From contig NZ_JACSQL010000006.1 of the NCBI RefSeq assembly GCF_014836635.1, forward strand, positions 62,001 through 126,000: a stretch of 64,000 bases of DNA. Reading direction: 5' to 3'. The translations under genes were made by a program, and so were the position numbers. Source of the stretch: Paenibacillus gallinarum (GTDB taxonomy: Bacteria; Bacillota; Bacilli; Paenibacillales; Paenibacillaceae). Below are positions 36,308-45,198 of this stretch, one piece after another; position 1 is the stretch's first letter; each line of letters opens with the position of its first letter. The notes beneath the pieces are model-generated. The model was not told the origin of the DNA. It saw only the letters and a list, made by a program, of their open reading frames with translations, and made no database searches.

Positions 36308-37147
36308 GTGTCACATATGTTAGCTATAAATGATTATGATTCTTTAGATCCTGTGAGAGCCGACTGTAATCAATGTTTTGGATTATGCTGTACGGCTTTA
36401 CCTTTTGCGAAATCTGCCGATTTTGCTTTTGATAAAGAGGGAGGCACGCCATGCACGAACTTACGCTCGGACTATCGTTGCGGCATTCATCAGGATCTAA
36501 GAGAGAAAGGATTAAAAGGTTGTACCGTATATGATTGTTTTGGTGCAGGTCAGAAGGTCTCTCAAGTCACATATAACGGCAAGGACTGGAAGAGTCATCC
36601 GGCAACTGCCGAAGAAATGTTTGCTGTGTTCCCCATCGTGCAGCAAATACAAGAAATGTTATGGTATTTACACGAAGCTCTTGCTCTTGAAGTGACCGCT
36701 TCTTTTCATAATGAACTTCGGGTTCAAATCGAAGAATGTGAACGACTGACTCGGGAAAGTCCGGAGAACATACTTCGAATAAATGTACCCGAGCTAAGAG
36801 CAGACGTGAATAAGCTGCTTATACTAACGAGTGACCGTGTTCGTTCCCAGATACAGAAGAAGAGTCCGAAAAAGACGCGAAGAAGTGATTTTATCGGTGC
36901 GAATCTTAAAGGTACGGATCTCGCAGGATCTGACCTCAGAGGCGCACTACTCATTGCCGCTGATCTAAGAGGGGCTGATATGAGAGTCACCGATCTGATC
37001 GGTGCAGATCTTAGAGATGCTGACTTACGTGGTGCGGATCTGACAGGCTGTATCTTTCTTACACAGGTCCAAGTGAATGCTGCTAAAGGCAATTCATCTA
37101 CTAAACTTCCATCTTATCTAAAGATCCCAGCGCATTGGGTGAAGTAA
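36308..37147 (+). CDS. Pentapeptide-repeat protein with Cys-rich N-terminal domain
   Basis: The 279-residue protein has two parts. The N-terminal 70 residues hold a Cys pattern (DCNQCFGLCCTALPF, GTPCTNL, RCGIHQD, GCTVYDCFGAGQ) that looks like a metal or iron-sulfur site. The C-terminal part has about nine pentapeptide repeats (ANLKGTDLAGSDLRGALL to DADLRGADLTGC), which fold as a beta-helix. GTG 36308 lies 8 bases after AAGGAG. It begins 12 bases after the mannosidase stop, so the genes may be co-transcribed. Function unknown. Confidence 0.8.
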   Translation: MSHMLAINDYDSLDPVRADCNQCFGLCCTALPFAKSADFAFDKEGGTPCTNLRSDYRCGIHQDLREKGLKGCTVYDCFGAGQKVSQVTYNGKDWKSHPATAEEMFAVFPIVQQIQEMLWYLHEALALEVTASFHNELRVQIEECERLTRESPENILRINVPELRADVNKLLILTSDRVRSQIQKKSPKKTRRSDFIGANLKGTDLAGSDLRGALLIAADLRGADMRVTDLIGADLRDADLRGADLTGCIFLTQVQVNAAKGNSSTKLPSYLKIPAHWVK

Positions 37148-37194
37148 TGGAAATGAAATAGCTATTATTGTCGGGCCACAAAAACATTGTAACA

Positions 37195-37223
37195 TTAGAA
37201 GCCGCTAATTTAGCGGCTTCTAA
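37195..37223 (+). terminator. Terminator after the pentapeptide-repeat gene
   Basis: TTAGAAGCCGCTAA and TTAGCGGCTTCTAA form a perfect 14-base inverted repeat with one base between. The T-run is weak and the structure could work in both directions. Confidence 0.7.
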
Positions 37224-37638
37224 TATTTATGTTATCAAGTTCTTTTTCAAAACACACTACCTTAATTATCGGAGTCGATATTGCATAATTCAAGCATGTA
37301 GCTCGAGCGCAAGAATGCCATTAACAAGATTCGCAAGTAAACAATGATAAAGAATGATCTGAATTACTTATAAGAGTTCGTTCGAATGTGTTCGAATTAA
37401 CTGGTACAAACCAAAGCGTAAAGGATGGTAACCTATTAAATGGCTGCTGAATGCTACAGGGAAAGACGACAAGAACTTACTTGGTGAAGAAACTAAAATT
37501 CTCGATTTTCAAAGAAACCAAGGATTTTTTCTTAGCTAAAATAACGACTTGTTGGGAGAATATGTTTATGATAACATATTAAAGTTGTAACATATAAGTA
37601 GTAACATTTAAAACGAATTAATTATTCGGAGGTTATTA
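37224..37638. other. Decayed intergenic region
   Basis: Besides an IS110-like scrap, the DNA from about 37400 to 37540 reads in one frame as KWLLNATGKDDKNLLGEE and onward, a protein-like stretch I cannot assign. No intact gene, RNA or terminator was seen. Confidence 0.4.
37255..37320 (+). mobile_element. IS110-family transposase N-terminal scrap
   Basis: One frame reads IIGVDIA, stop, FKHVARAQEC. This matches the N-terminus of IS110-type DEDD transposases (VVGVDIAKxKHVARAQ), including the first catalytic Asp, with Lys replaced by a stop. Nothing further of the element is recognisable. Confidence 0.5.
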
Positions 37639-38072
37639 ATGTTACTTCATGATGTTTTGGGCTTCAATATTAACAATACAGCCAGGGATGTAATCTTATT
37701 TCTAGGTAAGGAGTTTAGTCGTTACCGTATCACAAGTGAACTATGGACTGTTCTAAAGAGTCTAGAAGAGAAGGAAGGGATTATGTTAAGGAGCTGGTTA
37801 ACAGAGTAAGAAAAGATCAAGCAAATGTAACAAGAATCTTAGATTTATAGGAACAGAGAGGCTATATAAAAAGAACTCCTAATCCAAAAGATAAAAGGTC
37901 TTCCTTGATTCTTTTAACTAATGAAGGAAAGAAGCTTACGGAAGAGTGAGTCCCTATTGATAAAAAACCGCAAGGAATAGCTATAGAGGAAATCAAGGAT
38001 GAAGAACTAGACATATTTAAAAGTGTTTTAGCGAAAATTAGTCATAACGTAAAGAAAGAATTAAATAAGTAA
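37639..38072 (+). pseudogene. Broken MarR-family regulator gene
   Basis: ATG 37639 follows CGGAGG. The pieces read in order as a MarR protein: RDVILFLGKEFSRYRITSEL, then DQANVTRILDL, a stop, EQRGYIKRTPNPKDKRSSL, ILLTNEGKKLTEE and a C-terminal helix ending at 38072. Frameshifts and in-frame stops show that it is dead. It probably once controlled the MFS transporter gene downstream. Confidence 0.8.
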
Positions 38073-38286
38073 GCGAGCTTATTTTCAGAAAAAAACACTA
38101 ACTTTATCTATGAATGAAGCCTATATGACTGTATGTCTATACTAGTATTCTCTTGTCTGTTTTTTTTCTATTTCCTACATGAAAGAAAGAATGTATAGCA
38201 ACAAGTTACAAGTATCTCTAGATATAAATCACTTAGGATAAGAGCAAGTTATCACATTATAATTTTTCTGACATAGGAGAGTACAT

Positions 38287-39564
38287 ATGAAAAAGTCGGT
38301 TACAAGACACAATTATTGGACATTGAGTATTTTCAATTTTGCATACCTGTTTACCTGGTCGGCAGCCATGTCGTTTTTCGTAATATGGTTGAGTCAAAAC
38401 CTCGGCATCTCCGGTACTAAAACTGGTTTTCTATATTCAGCAAACGCTATTGTGGCCCTTGTTTTGCAGCCGCTGTTCGGGTACCTGTCGGATAAGCTTG
38501 GCTTAAAAAAACACTTACTGTATGTATTGTTCCTGATTCTGCTGCTGGTAGGCCCTTTCTTTATTTACGTTTATGGACCGTTACTGCAAAGTCATTTTGT
38601 AATCGGTGCCATTGTAGGTGCACTTTTCATTGGTCTGGTTTTTAACGCAGGCAACGGTGTCGTGGATTCTTATATGGATAAAGTGTCCCGCAAATACAAT
38701 TTTGAATATGGTCGGGTACGGATGTGGGGTTCTCTTGGCTGGGCTGCTGCTACATTTGTAGCCGGGAGAGTAATCAACATCGATGTTAATCTGACTTTCT
38801 GGATCGCGTCTTTTTCAGCTCTCATCGCGCTGGTCTGTATCATGTTAACGAAGGTTGAAATATCAGATCAGGAGCTAAAGAGAACAGATTCACTACGATT
38901 TTCTGATGTTGCACAGTTGTTTCGCACCACAAAATTCTGGTTCCTCATGCTGTTTATGGTGGGTGTCGCTCAAATATATGAGGTGTACGACCAACAGTTC
39001 GCCACCTATTTTGTAGCTCAGTTCAGTACAGAAGCTGAAGGCAATCAATTCTTCGGCGACCTGGGAGCAGTACAAGTTTTTTTTGAATTCGTTTTTTTAT
39101 TTGTAACGCCTTGGTTTGTCAACAAGACAACTGCCAAATGGGCGTTAGTTATTGCCGGAGCCATCATGTCCCTCCGCATTATAGGATCATCTATTCCGCT
39201 GGGGCCAATATGGATTGCAGCCATGAAAATGATACACTCTTTGGAGAAACCCATTATTCTTGTAGCCATCTTCAAATACATCGCAATTAACTTCGATCAA
39301 AGGTTGTCTTCAACTATGTATTTGCTATATCTTTTTATGGGTTCTCTGGTTGTATCCGTCTTCTCGCCTATCGTCGGACGTTTATATGAGGTGCTAGATT
39401 TCCCGACTACCTATGTCATTTTAGGAAGCATTTCAGGATTCTTCACCCTATTATCTTGTTTCACCTTGACAGCTGACAAACAAAATGGAGAACGATATTG
39501 GTCTCAGTTAGGAAAAAGCGAACGAAAAAAACAAACAGAGGAACCGAATTTAACCAATACATGA
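38287..39564 (+). CDS. MFS transporter, oligosaccharide:H+ symporter (LacY-like)
   Basis: The 425-residue protein has twelve predicted helices. The opening NYWTLSIFNFAYLFTWSAAM and the GYLSDKLGLKKHLLYVLF loop 2-3 segment match the LacY/sucrose-permease family, as does NFEYGRVRMWGSLGWAAATF. It would import a disaccharide with a proton. ATG 38287 follows TAGGAGAG. It stands alone between decayed sequences and immediately left of the cassette array. The sugar cannot be told. Confidence 0.88.
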   Translation: MKKSVTRHNYWTLSIFNFAYLFTWSAAMSFFVIWLSQNLGISGTKTGFLYSANAIVALVLQPLFGYLSDKLGLKKHLLYVLFLILLLVGPFFIYVYGPLLQSHFVIGAIVGALFIGLVFNAGNGVVDSYMDKVSRKYNFEYGRVRMWGSLGWAAATFVAGRVINIDVNLTFWIASFSALIALVCIMLTKVEISDQELKRTDSLRFSDVAQLFRTTKFWFLMLFMVGVAQIYEVYDQQFATYFVAQFSTEAEGNQFFGDLGAVQVFFEFVFLFVTPWFVNKTTAKWALVIAGAIMSLRIIGSSIPLGPIWIAAMKMIHSLEKPIILVAIFKYIAINFDQRLSSTMYLLYLFMGSLVVSVFSPIVGRLYEVLDFPTTYVILGSISGFFTLLSCFTLTADKQNGERYWSQLGKSERKKQTEEPNLTNT

Positions 39565-39565
39565 T

Positions 39566-39784
39566 GTACCTTAGATAAAGGAATTTGTAAAGCTCTACAT
39601 CAGATATACGTACATCAGTTGATCCATTTACTGCACCACTAGCTGTAGTATAGTCTAGATGAAAAACATGTCCAGATGCGGTTTCAAGATTAATAGTCCT
39701 AACATGTTTTGGACTAACAGTATGTGTAAACCCCTTATTAAGGATATGTGGTGATGTTATTATATTACCATATAAATCTATTAT
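39566..39784 (-). pseudogene. Minus-strand gene fragment with beta-rich protein pattern
   Basis: The complementary strand has an open frame reading HTVSPKHVRTINLETASGHV, then FHLDYTTASGAV and STDVRISDVELYKF. It has no start and is cut by stops at about 39785. The composition suggests the end of a beta-sandwich domain, but no family is assigned. Confidence 0.35.
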
Positions 39785-39846
39785 ATAGTGTTATAACCTA
39801 TAAATGTAAATTTGGATGTTGTGTCAATTACTCAACTGGAGTTACT

Positions 39847-39873
39847 AAAGGCATATCATTTAGATATGCCTTT
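39847..39873. terminator. Hairpin, possible terminator
   Basis: AAAGGCATATC pairs with GATATGCCTTT around a 5-base loop. It has A and T runs on its two sides and may act bidirectionally. Confidence 0.55.
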
Positions 39874-40284
39874 AAAATCTGTTCATGATAACACCATTAT
39901 ATCGAAACTCACTTGTGATTCTAGTATTTGCACTAGAACTGCCTGATCCATTGAATGGTATTGTATCTACTGTGATCGTTACTCAAACAATTGTGGAAAT
40001 AATAGGGGAGCTTATTTACGTGAGATTAGTCCAAAGTTAAATTCGACAAAAAAATAACAGGACCAACATCCGATTATAAAAAACTCGCTCTAAATTCTAG
40101 AGCGAGTTTTTTATAAAATATCATCAGTATAAGCTTTACTTTCGTATAAAAAACAACTTATGTTTTCACCAATAGTTTTTTGAAAGAGCTCCGGCGCTTT
40201 AGATACGGGGTTCTTCGTTATGTAAATGCACAAAACAAATCATTTATGAAGCATGATGAAAAAAGGGGAATATAAGAAAATATA
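39874..40284. other. Non-coding region left of the cassette array
   Basis: No gene was found here, and in particular no integrase reading away from the array, which is where an integron intI gene would lie. One strong terminator hairpin lies at 40081-40112. Confidence 0.5.
40081..40112 (+). terminator. Rho-independent terminator left of the array
   Basis: AAACTCGCTCTA pairs with TAGAGCGAGTTT around a 5-base loop, followed by T. It would block transcription entering the array from the left. Confidence 0.85.
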
Positions 40285-40411
40285 TAACAAATATTTCAAT
40301 ATAAGTTATAATTTAATGGTGCATATATATCAGTGAGTAGTCTATATGTGCGAAGTTCGCAAATAGTTGTTATTACAGGATATTTACGAAGTTCATAGAT
40401 AAAGAAGTTAT
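40285..40411 (+). repeat. attC-like site 0 (degenerate, left end of array)
   Basis: The left side (TAACAAATATTTCA) is degenerate. The right side (TTCATAGATAAAGAAGTTAT) matches the other sites. The bases after GTTAT are complementary to the end of the next cassette (16 of 17), so this is a genuine cassette junction. Confidence 0.65.
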
Positions 40412-40437
40412 ACGCAATTGATGAAAGGAGTAATAAC

Positions 40438-40779
40438 ATGATAATAACCAATGTAGAAATACAAGAAATGTCAGGGAACATGCTGGATATTTATTTTTAT
40501 TATAATGATAGGAAATTTAGAATGAGGATTGAAATTATTAATGAGTTGGAGAATAAATACAGAACAGTGTCAGAAGCTTTTTTTGATGCAAACGGAATGA
40601 TTTCATTTGAAGATATACAAAAGAATAAGGAGTACATACTAGGAAACTTAATAAATAAAGAACTTATTGGTTGTAGAAGAATATTCGATGAAGTAGAAGG
40701 AAGATATCAAATGATCGAAGAAATTCAGATTGAGATTACGAATGAAGCAGTTAAACATCTGTTAAGAAACGATTTTTAG
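40438..40779 (+). CDS. Cassette 1: hypothetical protein
   Basis: The 113-residue soluble, acidic protein starts MIITNVEIQEMSGNMLDIYF. It has alternating strands followed by helices, and a tail EIQIEITNEAVKHLL. No family recognised. AAAGGAG precedes ATG 40438. It is the first gene of the array, lying between the degenerate site 0 and site 1. Confidence 0.6.
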   Translation: MIITNVEIQEMSGNMLDIYFYYNDRKFRMRIEIINELENKYRTVSEAFFDANGMISFEDIQKNKEYILGNLINKELIGCRRIFDEVEGRYQMIEEIQIEITNEAVKHLLRNDF

Positions 40780-40806
40780 TAATTCAGTGTAGCCATCAAC
40801 TGCGTA

Positions 40807-40897
40807 TAACATTATATTCACGCTGCGGGCATATGCCCTTGGTCCGACATTCGTCGGACACCCAGCGTACGCTGGGTCGTGAATACAGGAACGTTAT
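40807..40897 (+). repeat. attC-like site 1
   Basis: 91 bases, the shortest and cleanest site. TATTCACG pairs with CGTGAATA. Three internal hairpins: GGGCATATGCCC, GTCCGACATTCGTCGGAC and CCCAGCGTACGCTGGG. It ends CGTTATC. Confidence 0.85.
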
Positions 40898-40939
40898 CAG
40901 AAATTGGGGCAAAAATTATAAATAGGGAAGGTGAATTTT

Positions 40940-41986
40940 TTGAAGCCTTTTTTTCACTTTGATACAGACGAAACAAGACAAAGTTTACTCGCGCGAGCAA
41001 GGAACGTTGCGCTATGGGCAATTCAACAATATGAATTGGATTGGAATTGTATTCGTTTCATTCAATTGTCAGATACCATTACATACAAAATAGAAACCGT
41101 AACGAAGGAAAGTTATTTGCTTCGTATTCATTCAGAAAGAGTAAACAAAGAAGAAATCTTGTCTGAACTTGTTTTCCTGAATGAATTAGGGAAAATAAAT
41201 GATTTGGTAGTGCCAGAAGGGATAAGAAGTCGTAGTGGATCTTATATTTTTGAGTGTGAAACTGATGAGGGATATCGGAAACCATATGTCTCATTAATGA
41301 AGTGGGTTGAGGGAGAGCATTGGAGTGGCGAGTTTACTGATAATCATGTAAACAGCATGGGTGTAATGATGGGTAAACTTCATGAAGCGTCCGCAAGTTT
41401 TGAAATTCCACCCGATTTTGTTCGGCCTCATTGGGGGAGTGATAGCTTTAGAAAAGAAGTGTCCAAACTAGAACATTATTACCCACGATTTCTATCGGAC
41501 GGGTCATGGAAGCTATATCAAGAAGCTATAGATAAGATCATTCGTCAATTTGATAGTATGAAGCGAGACAACCGAAACTACGGACTAATTCATGCGGACT
41601 TGCATTCCGGAAACGTAGTGTTTAACAACGGAATTCCAAATCCTATTGATTTTGGAAGATGCGGTTACGGATACTATCTTTACGATATGTCAGCATCGTT
41701 GTTAGAACTATATCCTAGACATCGATGGTTACTTATTCAAGGATATGAGAGCGTAGTCAAACTAAATAAGGATTACATTCGTGACCTGGAATGCTTTTTC
41801 ATTATGTTTATGATTGAAAATTATTGTCATCACTCCTCTGATACTAGAGAAATTCCAAGTTTAATCAATGAACAAAAATATGCACTAGCTTATATTAAAG
41901 AATATATAAATGATAGACCATTTTTATTTGAAGTGATAGAACCCGTAGACTTCGAAAGCAATCTCGAGGAAGGCCCCAACATCTAA
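40940..41986 (+). CDS. Cassette 2: APH-family small-molecule kinase
   Basis: The 348-residue protein has the catalytic loop LIHADLHSGNVVF (HxDxHxxN) and FGRCGYGYYLYDMSASLLEL after the metal Asp (IDFGR). The N-lobe includes ESYLLRIHSERVNKEEILSE. It resembles CotS/homoserine-kinase-like APH proteins rather than a proven resistance enzyme. TTG 40940 is 8 bases after GGGAAGGTG; a GTG at 40931 overlaps that site. Its cassette is bounded by sites 1 and 2, whose ends match each other in 15 of 18 positions. Confidence 0.83.
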   Translation: MKPFFHFDTDETRQSLLARARNVALWAIQQYELDWNCIRFIQLSDTITYKIETVTKESYLLRIHSERVNKEEILSELVFLNELGKINDLVVPEGIRSRSGSYIFECETDEGYRKPYVSLMKWVEGEHWSGEFTDNHVNSMGVMMGKLHEASASFEIPPDFVRPHWGSDSFRKEVSKLEHYYPRFLSDGSWKLYQEAIDKIIRQFDSMKRDNRNYGLIHADLHSGNVVFNNGIPNPIDFGRCGYGYYLYDMSASLLELYPRHRWLLIQGYESVVKLNKDYIRDLECFFIMFMIENYCHHSSDTREIPSLINEQKYALAYIKEYINDRPFLFEVIEPVDFESNLEEGPNI

Positions 41987-42150
41987 TAACAAAGCATTCA
42001 CGTATCGAGCCAGGCTACGCCTGTCTCTCGGTCCGCAAGAGGAATTTCGGAGAAGCAGATTCAGCGGACAACCCTGCACTACCTAACCGCGTCGCGGCCG
42101 GGGCTAAAGCCCCTTAAGGTAGTGAGGGTTCGTGAATGCAACAACGTTAT
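41987..42150 (+). repeat. attC-like site 2
   Basis: 164 bases. The inner box is GCATTCACG paired with CGTGAATGC, a compensatory change from the common TATTCACG/CGTGAATA. The interior carries ACCTAACCGCGTCGCGGCC and CTTAAGGT hairpin halves. Confidence 0.85.
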
Positions 42151-42178
42151 CGGGAATCAGCGAGAAAGGAATAAAAGA

Positions 42179-42622
42179 ATGAAATATACATTTAGAACCG
42201 TTTATCCAAGAGCAAAACTTAATATCTTTGCTATGATTTTACTTGAAGGATCTCTGTTAACTAGTCTTTCTATTAACCAAGATAATCTATTAAAGTATTT
42301 TAAATCGTTTTTAATGGTCTTTGTCTTAGTTTATATAATTGCGATAATTAAACGGATGTTTTTCACGAAACTAAGCATAACTTTGGGGACAGATTTTGTA
42401 ATATCCTCAAACGGTAAGAAGTATGAATCATCTCGAATTGAATGTATTTATATGAGTTACAAGAGGATTGGATTTAAAGTTAAGGGTAAGCGACTGATTC
42501 CTTTGGATTTGTGTTTTTATTTTGATAAGAGCCAGGAAATGAAAGGATTAGAGAAATTAAATGAATGGGCAGAACTTAACAAAAAAGATGTGAATAATAG
42601 ATTTTTCCAAACATTAATGTAG
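42179..42622 (+). CDS. Cassette 3: small membrane protein (PH-like)
   Basis: The 147-residue protein has two hydrophobic helices (IFAMILLEGSLLTSLSI and FLMVFVLVYIIAIIK), then a soluble part LSITLGTDFVISSNGKKYES that resembles the strand pattern of bacterial PH-like or YcxB-like domains. Start at ATG 42179, as upstream in-frame sequence belongs to site 2. No firm family. Confidence 0.6.
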   Translation: MKYTFRTVYPRAKLNIFAMILLEGSLLTSLSINQDNLLKYFKSFLMVFVLVYIIAIIKRMFFTKLSITLGTDFVISSNGKKYESSRIECIYMSYKRIGFKVKGKRLIPLDLCFYFDKSQEMKGLEKLNEWAELNKKDVNNRFFQTLM

Positions 42623-42650
42623 CATATTCACTGGGGCCGCCGACATCCGA

Positions 42651-42801
42651 TAACACAGCATTCCTACTGCGGGCATTCGCCCTTGATCACCAAGAAGGAT
42701 TTTCAAGAAGATTACTCAGGCGATACATTCAATCAGCTAAGTCTGACGACCCGGACCTAGGGTCCTTAAGTTGCTTGAACGTCAGAAATGCCAAACGTTA
42801 A
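42651..42801 (+). repeat. attC-like site 3
   Basis: 151 bases, from TAACACAGCATTCC to AATGCCAAACGTTAA. GCATT/AATGC again shows a paired change. The interior has GCGGGCATTCGCCC and a GGACCTAGGGTCC hairpin. Confidence 0.75.
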
Positions 42802-42898
42802 GTGAAATCCCCGGAAATAATTAATAATAGCAAAATTAAACTGAATATAAAAAACTATAAAACTCCACTATAACATTTTATGAAAGTGGGTGACTGGT

Positions 42899-43342
42899 AT
42901 GATTCAATTAAAACAAATAGGAAAAGAGAATATAGATGAATGTCTTGCTCTGAAGGTACGAAAAAATCAAAAGGATTGGGTTCGTTCAGTTTCATATGCA
43001 CTGTCGTTGGCATACGTACATGGCGAAGCGGCAGTTCCGTTTGCAATTTACGATGATGATAAGATTATAGGATTTGTCATGTTACGAAATAATAGAGAGT
43101 GTAATAATTTTCTATTATGGCAATTTATGATAGACGAGAGATTTCAATCAAAAGGCTATGGAAAAGCTGCATTAAAAAGTGTTATTGAATGGATCAAGAG
43201 TACGACAAATTGTCATGAGATTGTGGTGTCATATTATAAAGGAAATGAAGTTGCTGGAAAACTCTATAGGGATTTTGGATTCAAAGAAATGAATGACAAT
43301 GTAAATGAATATAAGGAGATTGATCTGATATTGCAATGGTGA
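42899..43342 (+). CDS. Cassette 4: GNAT acetyltransferase (SSAT/BltD-like)
   Basis: The 147-residue protein has FLLWQFMIDERFQSKGYGKA (motif A, QSKGYG), ALKSVIEWI and then NEVAGKLYRDFGFKEM (motif B). The pattern is that of diamine or spermidine acetyltransferases such as BltD. ATG 42899 is favoured over the GTG at 42890 for spacing to AAAGTGGG. Flanked by sites 3 and 4. Confidence 0.85.
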   Translation: MIQLKQIGKENIDECLALKVRKNQKDWVRSVSYALSLAYVHGEAAVPFAIYDDDKIIGFVMLRNNRECNNFLLWQFMIDERFQSKGYGKAALKSVIEWIKSTTNCHEIVVSYYKGNEVAGKLYRDFGFKEMNDNVNEYKEIDLILQW

Positions 43343-43416
43343 AAAAATAATTGAATTGAATGTAAGAATTCAAATGAAAATCAGATAGTATGAACTCCGA
43401 TGTCGGGGACATCATT

Positions 43417-43526
43417 TAACACAGTTTTCAAGCAGCGGCTACGCCTTGGTCACTTTGATGGTTCTAGCAGAGTAGTAGAATCAATGACAACTTGCTGCGC
43501 AAGTACATGAATACCTGAAACGTTAA
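43417..43526 (+). repeat. attC-like site 4
   Basis: 110 bases, TTTAACACAGTTTTCAAGC to CATGAATACCTGAAACGTTA. The interior has CAGCGGCTACGCC, with ACTTGCTGCGCAAGTA as a second hairpin. Confidence 0.75.
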
Positions 43527-43572
43527 GCGAAATTATCAGCAAAAAATTATAAAAGAATTGAGTCGATGATGT

Positions 43573-44301
43573 ATGCACAGTGGAGATAAGATCAACTTTA
43601 ATACAAAGAAAGACCCAACTGCACATTACTATTCAATTGCATTAAATAATTACTTTGTTAGTTCAGAATTAGAGTCTATTGATGATTATCATTCTTTTAG
43701 GAATAATCTTTCTTGTTGTATTTTTTCATTTATGGTATTAGAGTCAACAATTTGGTCAATTTACTTTGATGGAGTAAATAAAGACTTAGAAACTGAATAC
43801 CAATATAAACCCGTTTTACGAGGAGAATTGCTTACTCGCAGGCAAAAATTCAAGAAAATGAATATAGAAGAGAAGTACAATACAATCTTGAAAGAGTTGC
43901 ATGATTTTACCTTTAATGAAAGGGAATCTCCCTTTATTCTATTTAAAGAATTTGCTCGATTTCGTAATATGTTAGTCCATCCTGAAAGTACGTATACAAC
44001 AACACATATTGAAATAACTGATATTAGCGAAAGTAACTGGTCAGGTGAGCTTATTGACGACTACTACTCAACTTCACAGAGAAGTACAGTAGAATTTCAG
44101 ATAACAGGATTTGCTAATAATTTTTCTGATATTTCTATACAAGACTGTCAGAAGGCTTTAGAGATAGTATACATAATGAGAAGGGCATTGATTGATAACA
44201 ACATTATTAAGCCATTAATTCTATGTTTGAATCGGAATAACAATTTAACTTATGAATCTGAAGATATAATAAAAGATTTATTTGTACATCATTTTTTGTG
44301 A
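43573..44301 (+). CDS. Cassette 5: hypothetical helical protein, HEPN-like motif
   Basis: The 242-residue protein is mostly helical and soluble. Near residue 135 it has FKEFARFRNMLVHPESTYTT, whose RNMLVH fits the Rx4-6H motif of HEPN nucleases and related MAE_28990/DUF-type proteins. The N-terminal NLSCCIFSFMVLESTIWSIY would be the paired helix. The motif match is short, so family membership is a guess; RNase or toxin activity is not shown. The ribosome site before ATG 43573 is weak. Confidence 0.5.
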   Translation: MHSGDKINFNTKKDPTAHYYSIALNNYFVSSELESIDDYHSFRNNLSCCIFSFMVLESTIWSIYFDGVNKDLETEYQYKPVLRGELLTRRQKFKKMNIEEKYNTILKELHDFTFNERESPFILFKEFARFRNMLVHPESTYTTTHIEITDISESNWSGELIDDYYSTSQRSTVEFQITGFANNFSDISIQDCQKALEIVYIMRRALIDNNIIKPLILCLNRNNNLTYESEDIIKDLFVHHFL

Positions 44302-44330
44302 GCAACTCATAGTGGGCTGACAACATCGTC

Positions 44331-44487
44331 TAACAGAGTATTCACGCTGCGTCCCCTGAAGGGGCTTGGTCTGCAAGAGGCGTTTCGAAAAAGCACACTC
44401 AGCAGACAACCCTGCACTGGCTAAATCTGTCGGACCAGGGGCTAGCGCCCATAAGCCAGTGAGGGTTCATGAATACAAGATCGTTAG
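44331..44487 (+). repeat. attC-like site 5
   Basis: 157 bases, TCTAACAGAGTATTCACGC to CATGAATACAAGATCGTTA. The interior has TCCCCTGAAGGGG, CTGGCTAAAT and ATAAGCCAG as a stem, and the conserved ACAACCCTGC. Confidence 0.85.
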
Positions 44488-44568
44488 CTGAGATACTCGA
44501 ACTTATTAATACAATCAGTAATTGAAAAAGTGATTAATTGTTATTGGAAAAAATAATGAGGTGAAAAA

Positions 44569-44964
44569 ATGAAAAAAATAATATTTTGGGGTAAGGACGA
44601 GAACGACGATAGACTTATAAATGAGGTGATTTTACGGGTGAAAACAGTTACTTGTACACCAAAAGTCTGGTACTATGATAATCCAGTAGAGGAGCCAACT
44701 GTTATTGGTGATTTAGTAGCAGTATTTGATAGACGAGGAAATCAAAGATGTACTATAGAGATTACAGAAAACTATGAAATTCCTTATGGCTCAGTTGATG
44801 ATAGAATTGCTCAGGGCGAAAACTGTTTATCTGTAGAAGAGTTTTATGATGGTCATAATTTTTGCTGGGAAGAGCCTTTGAGAAATGAAGGCCTAAGTTT
44901 AACAAATGAAACAATAATTGTTGTAGAACATTTTAAACTATTATCGATAGTGGAGAAACAGTAA
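44569..44964 (+). CDS. Cassette 6: ASCH domain protein
   Basis: The 131-residue protein has the ASCH pattern. The segment VIGDLVAVFDRRGNQRCTIE (Gly-Asp then strand), the later ITENYEIPYGSVDDRIAQGE, and a closing VVEHFKLLSIVEKQ match YpdA-like/ASCH proteins. ASCH folds are related to PUA RNA-binding domains, and some members hydrolyse N4-acetylcytidine. AGGTG precedes ATG 44569. Flanked by sites 5 and 6. Confidence 0.8.
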   Translation: MKKIIFWGKDENDDRLINEVILRVKTVTCTPKVWYYDNPVEEPTVIGDLVAVFDRRGNQRCTIEITENYEIPYGSVDDRIAQGENCLSVEEFYDGHNFCWEEPLRNEGLSLTNETIIVVEHFKLLSIVEKQ

Positions 44965-45017
44965 TAATAACTTTAAAATAAAAATCGAACGGAATTCATG
45001 AGGTAGAGTACTTCAGA

Positions 45018-45128
45018 TAACACAGTATTCACACGGCGGCTTCGCCTGGGTCACTGTGATGCTTTTTGTCAGAAGTAGTAGATTCAGTGACAACTTGCTA
45101 CGCAAGTTCGTGAATATCTGAACGTTAG
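45018..45128 (+). repeat. attC-like site 6
   Basis: 111 bases, AGATAACACAGTATTCACA to CGTGAATATCTGAACGTTA. Similar in interior to site 4 (CACTGTGATGCTT versus CACTTTGATGGTT; ACTTGCTACGCAAGT hairpin). Confidence 0.8.
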
Positions 45129-45198
45129 CAGAAATCAGGGGAATGCTTAATTAAATTATAAAGATTAGATAAACTATTATTTAAGGACGGGGATTTCA

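Noticed and set aside
1-40284. tRNA or rRNA genes, phage attachment sites
   Set aside because: No cloverleaf with a CCA-adjacent acceptor and T-loop, and no rRNA signature, was noticed on either strand; a tRNAscan run would be decisive.
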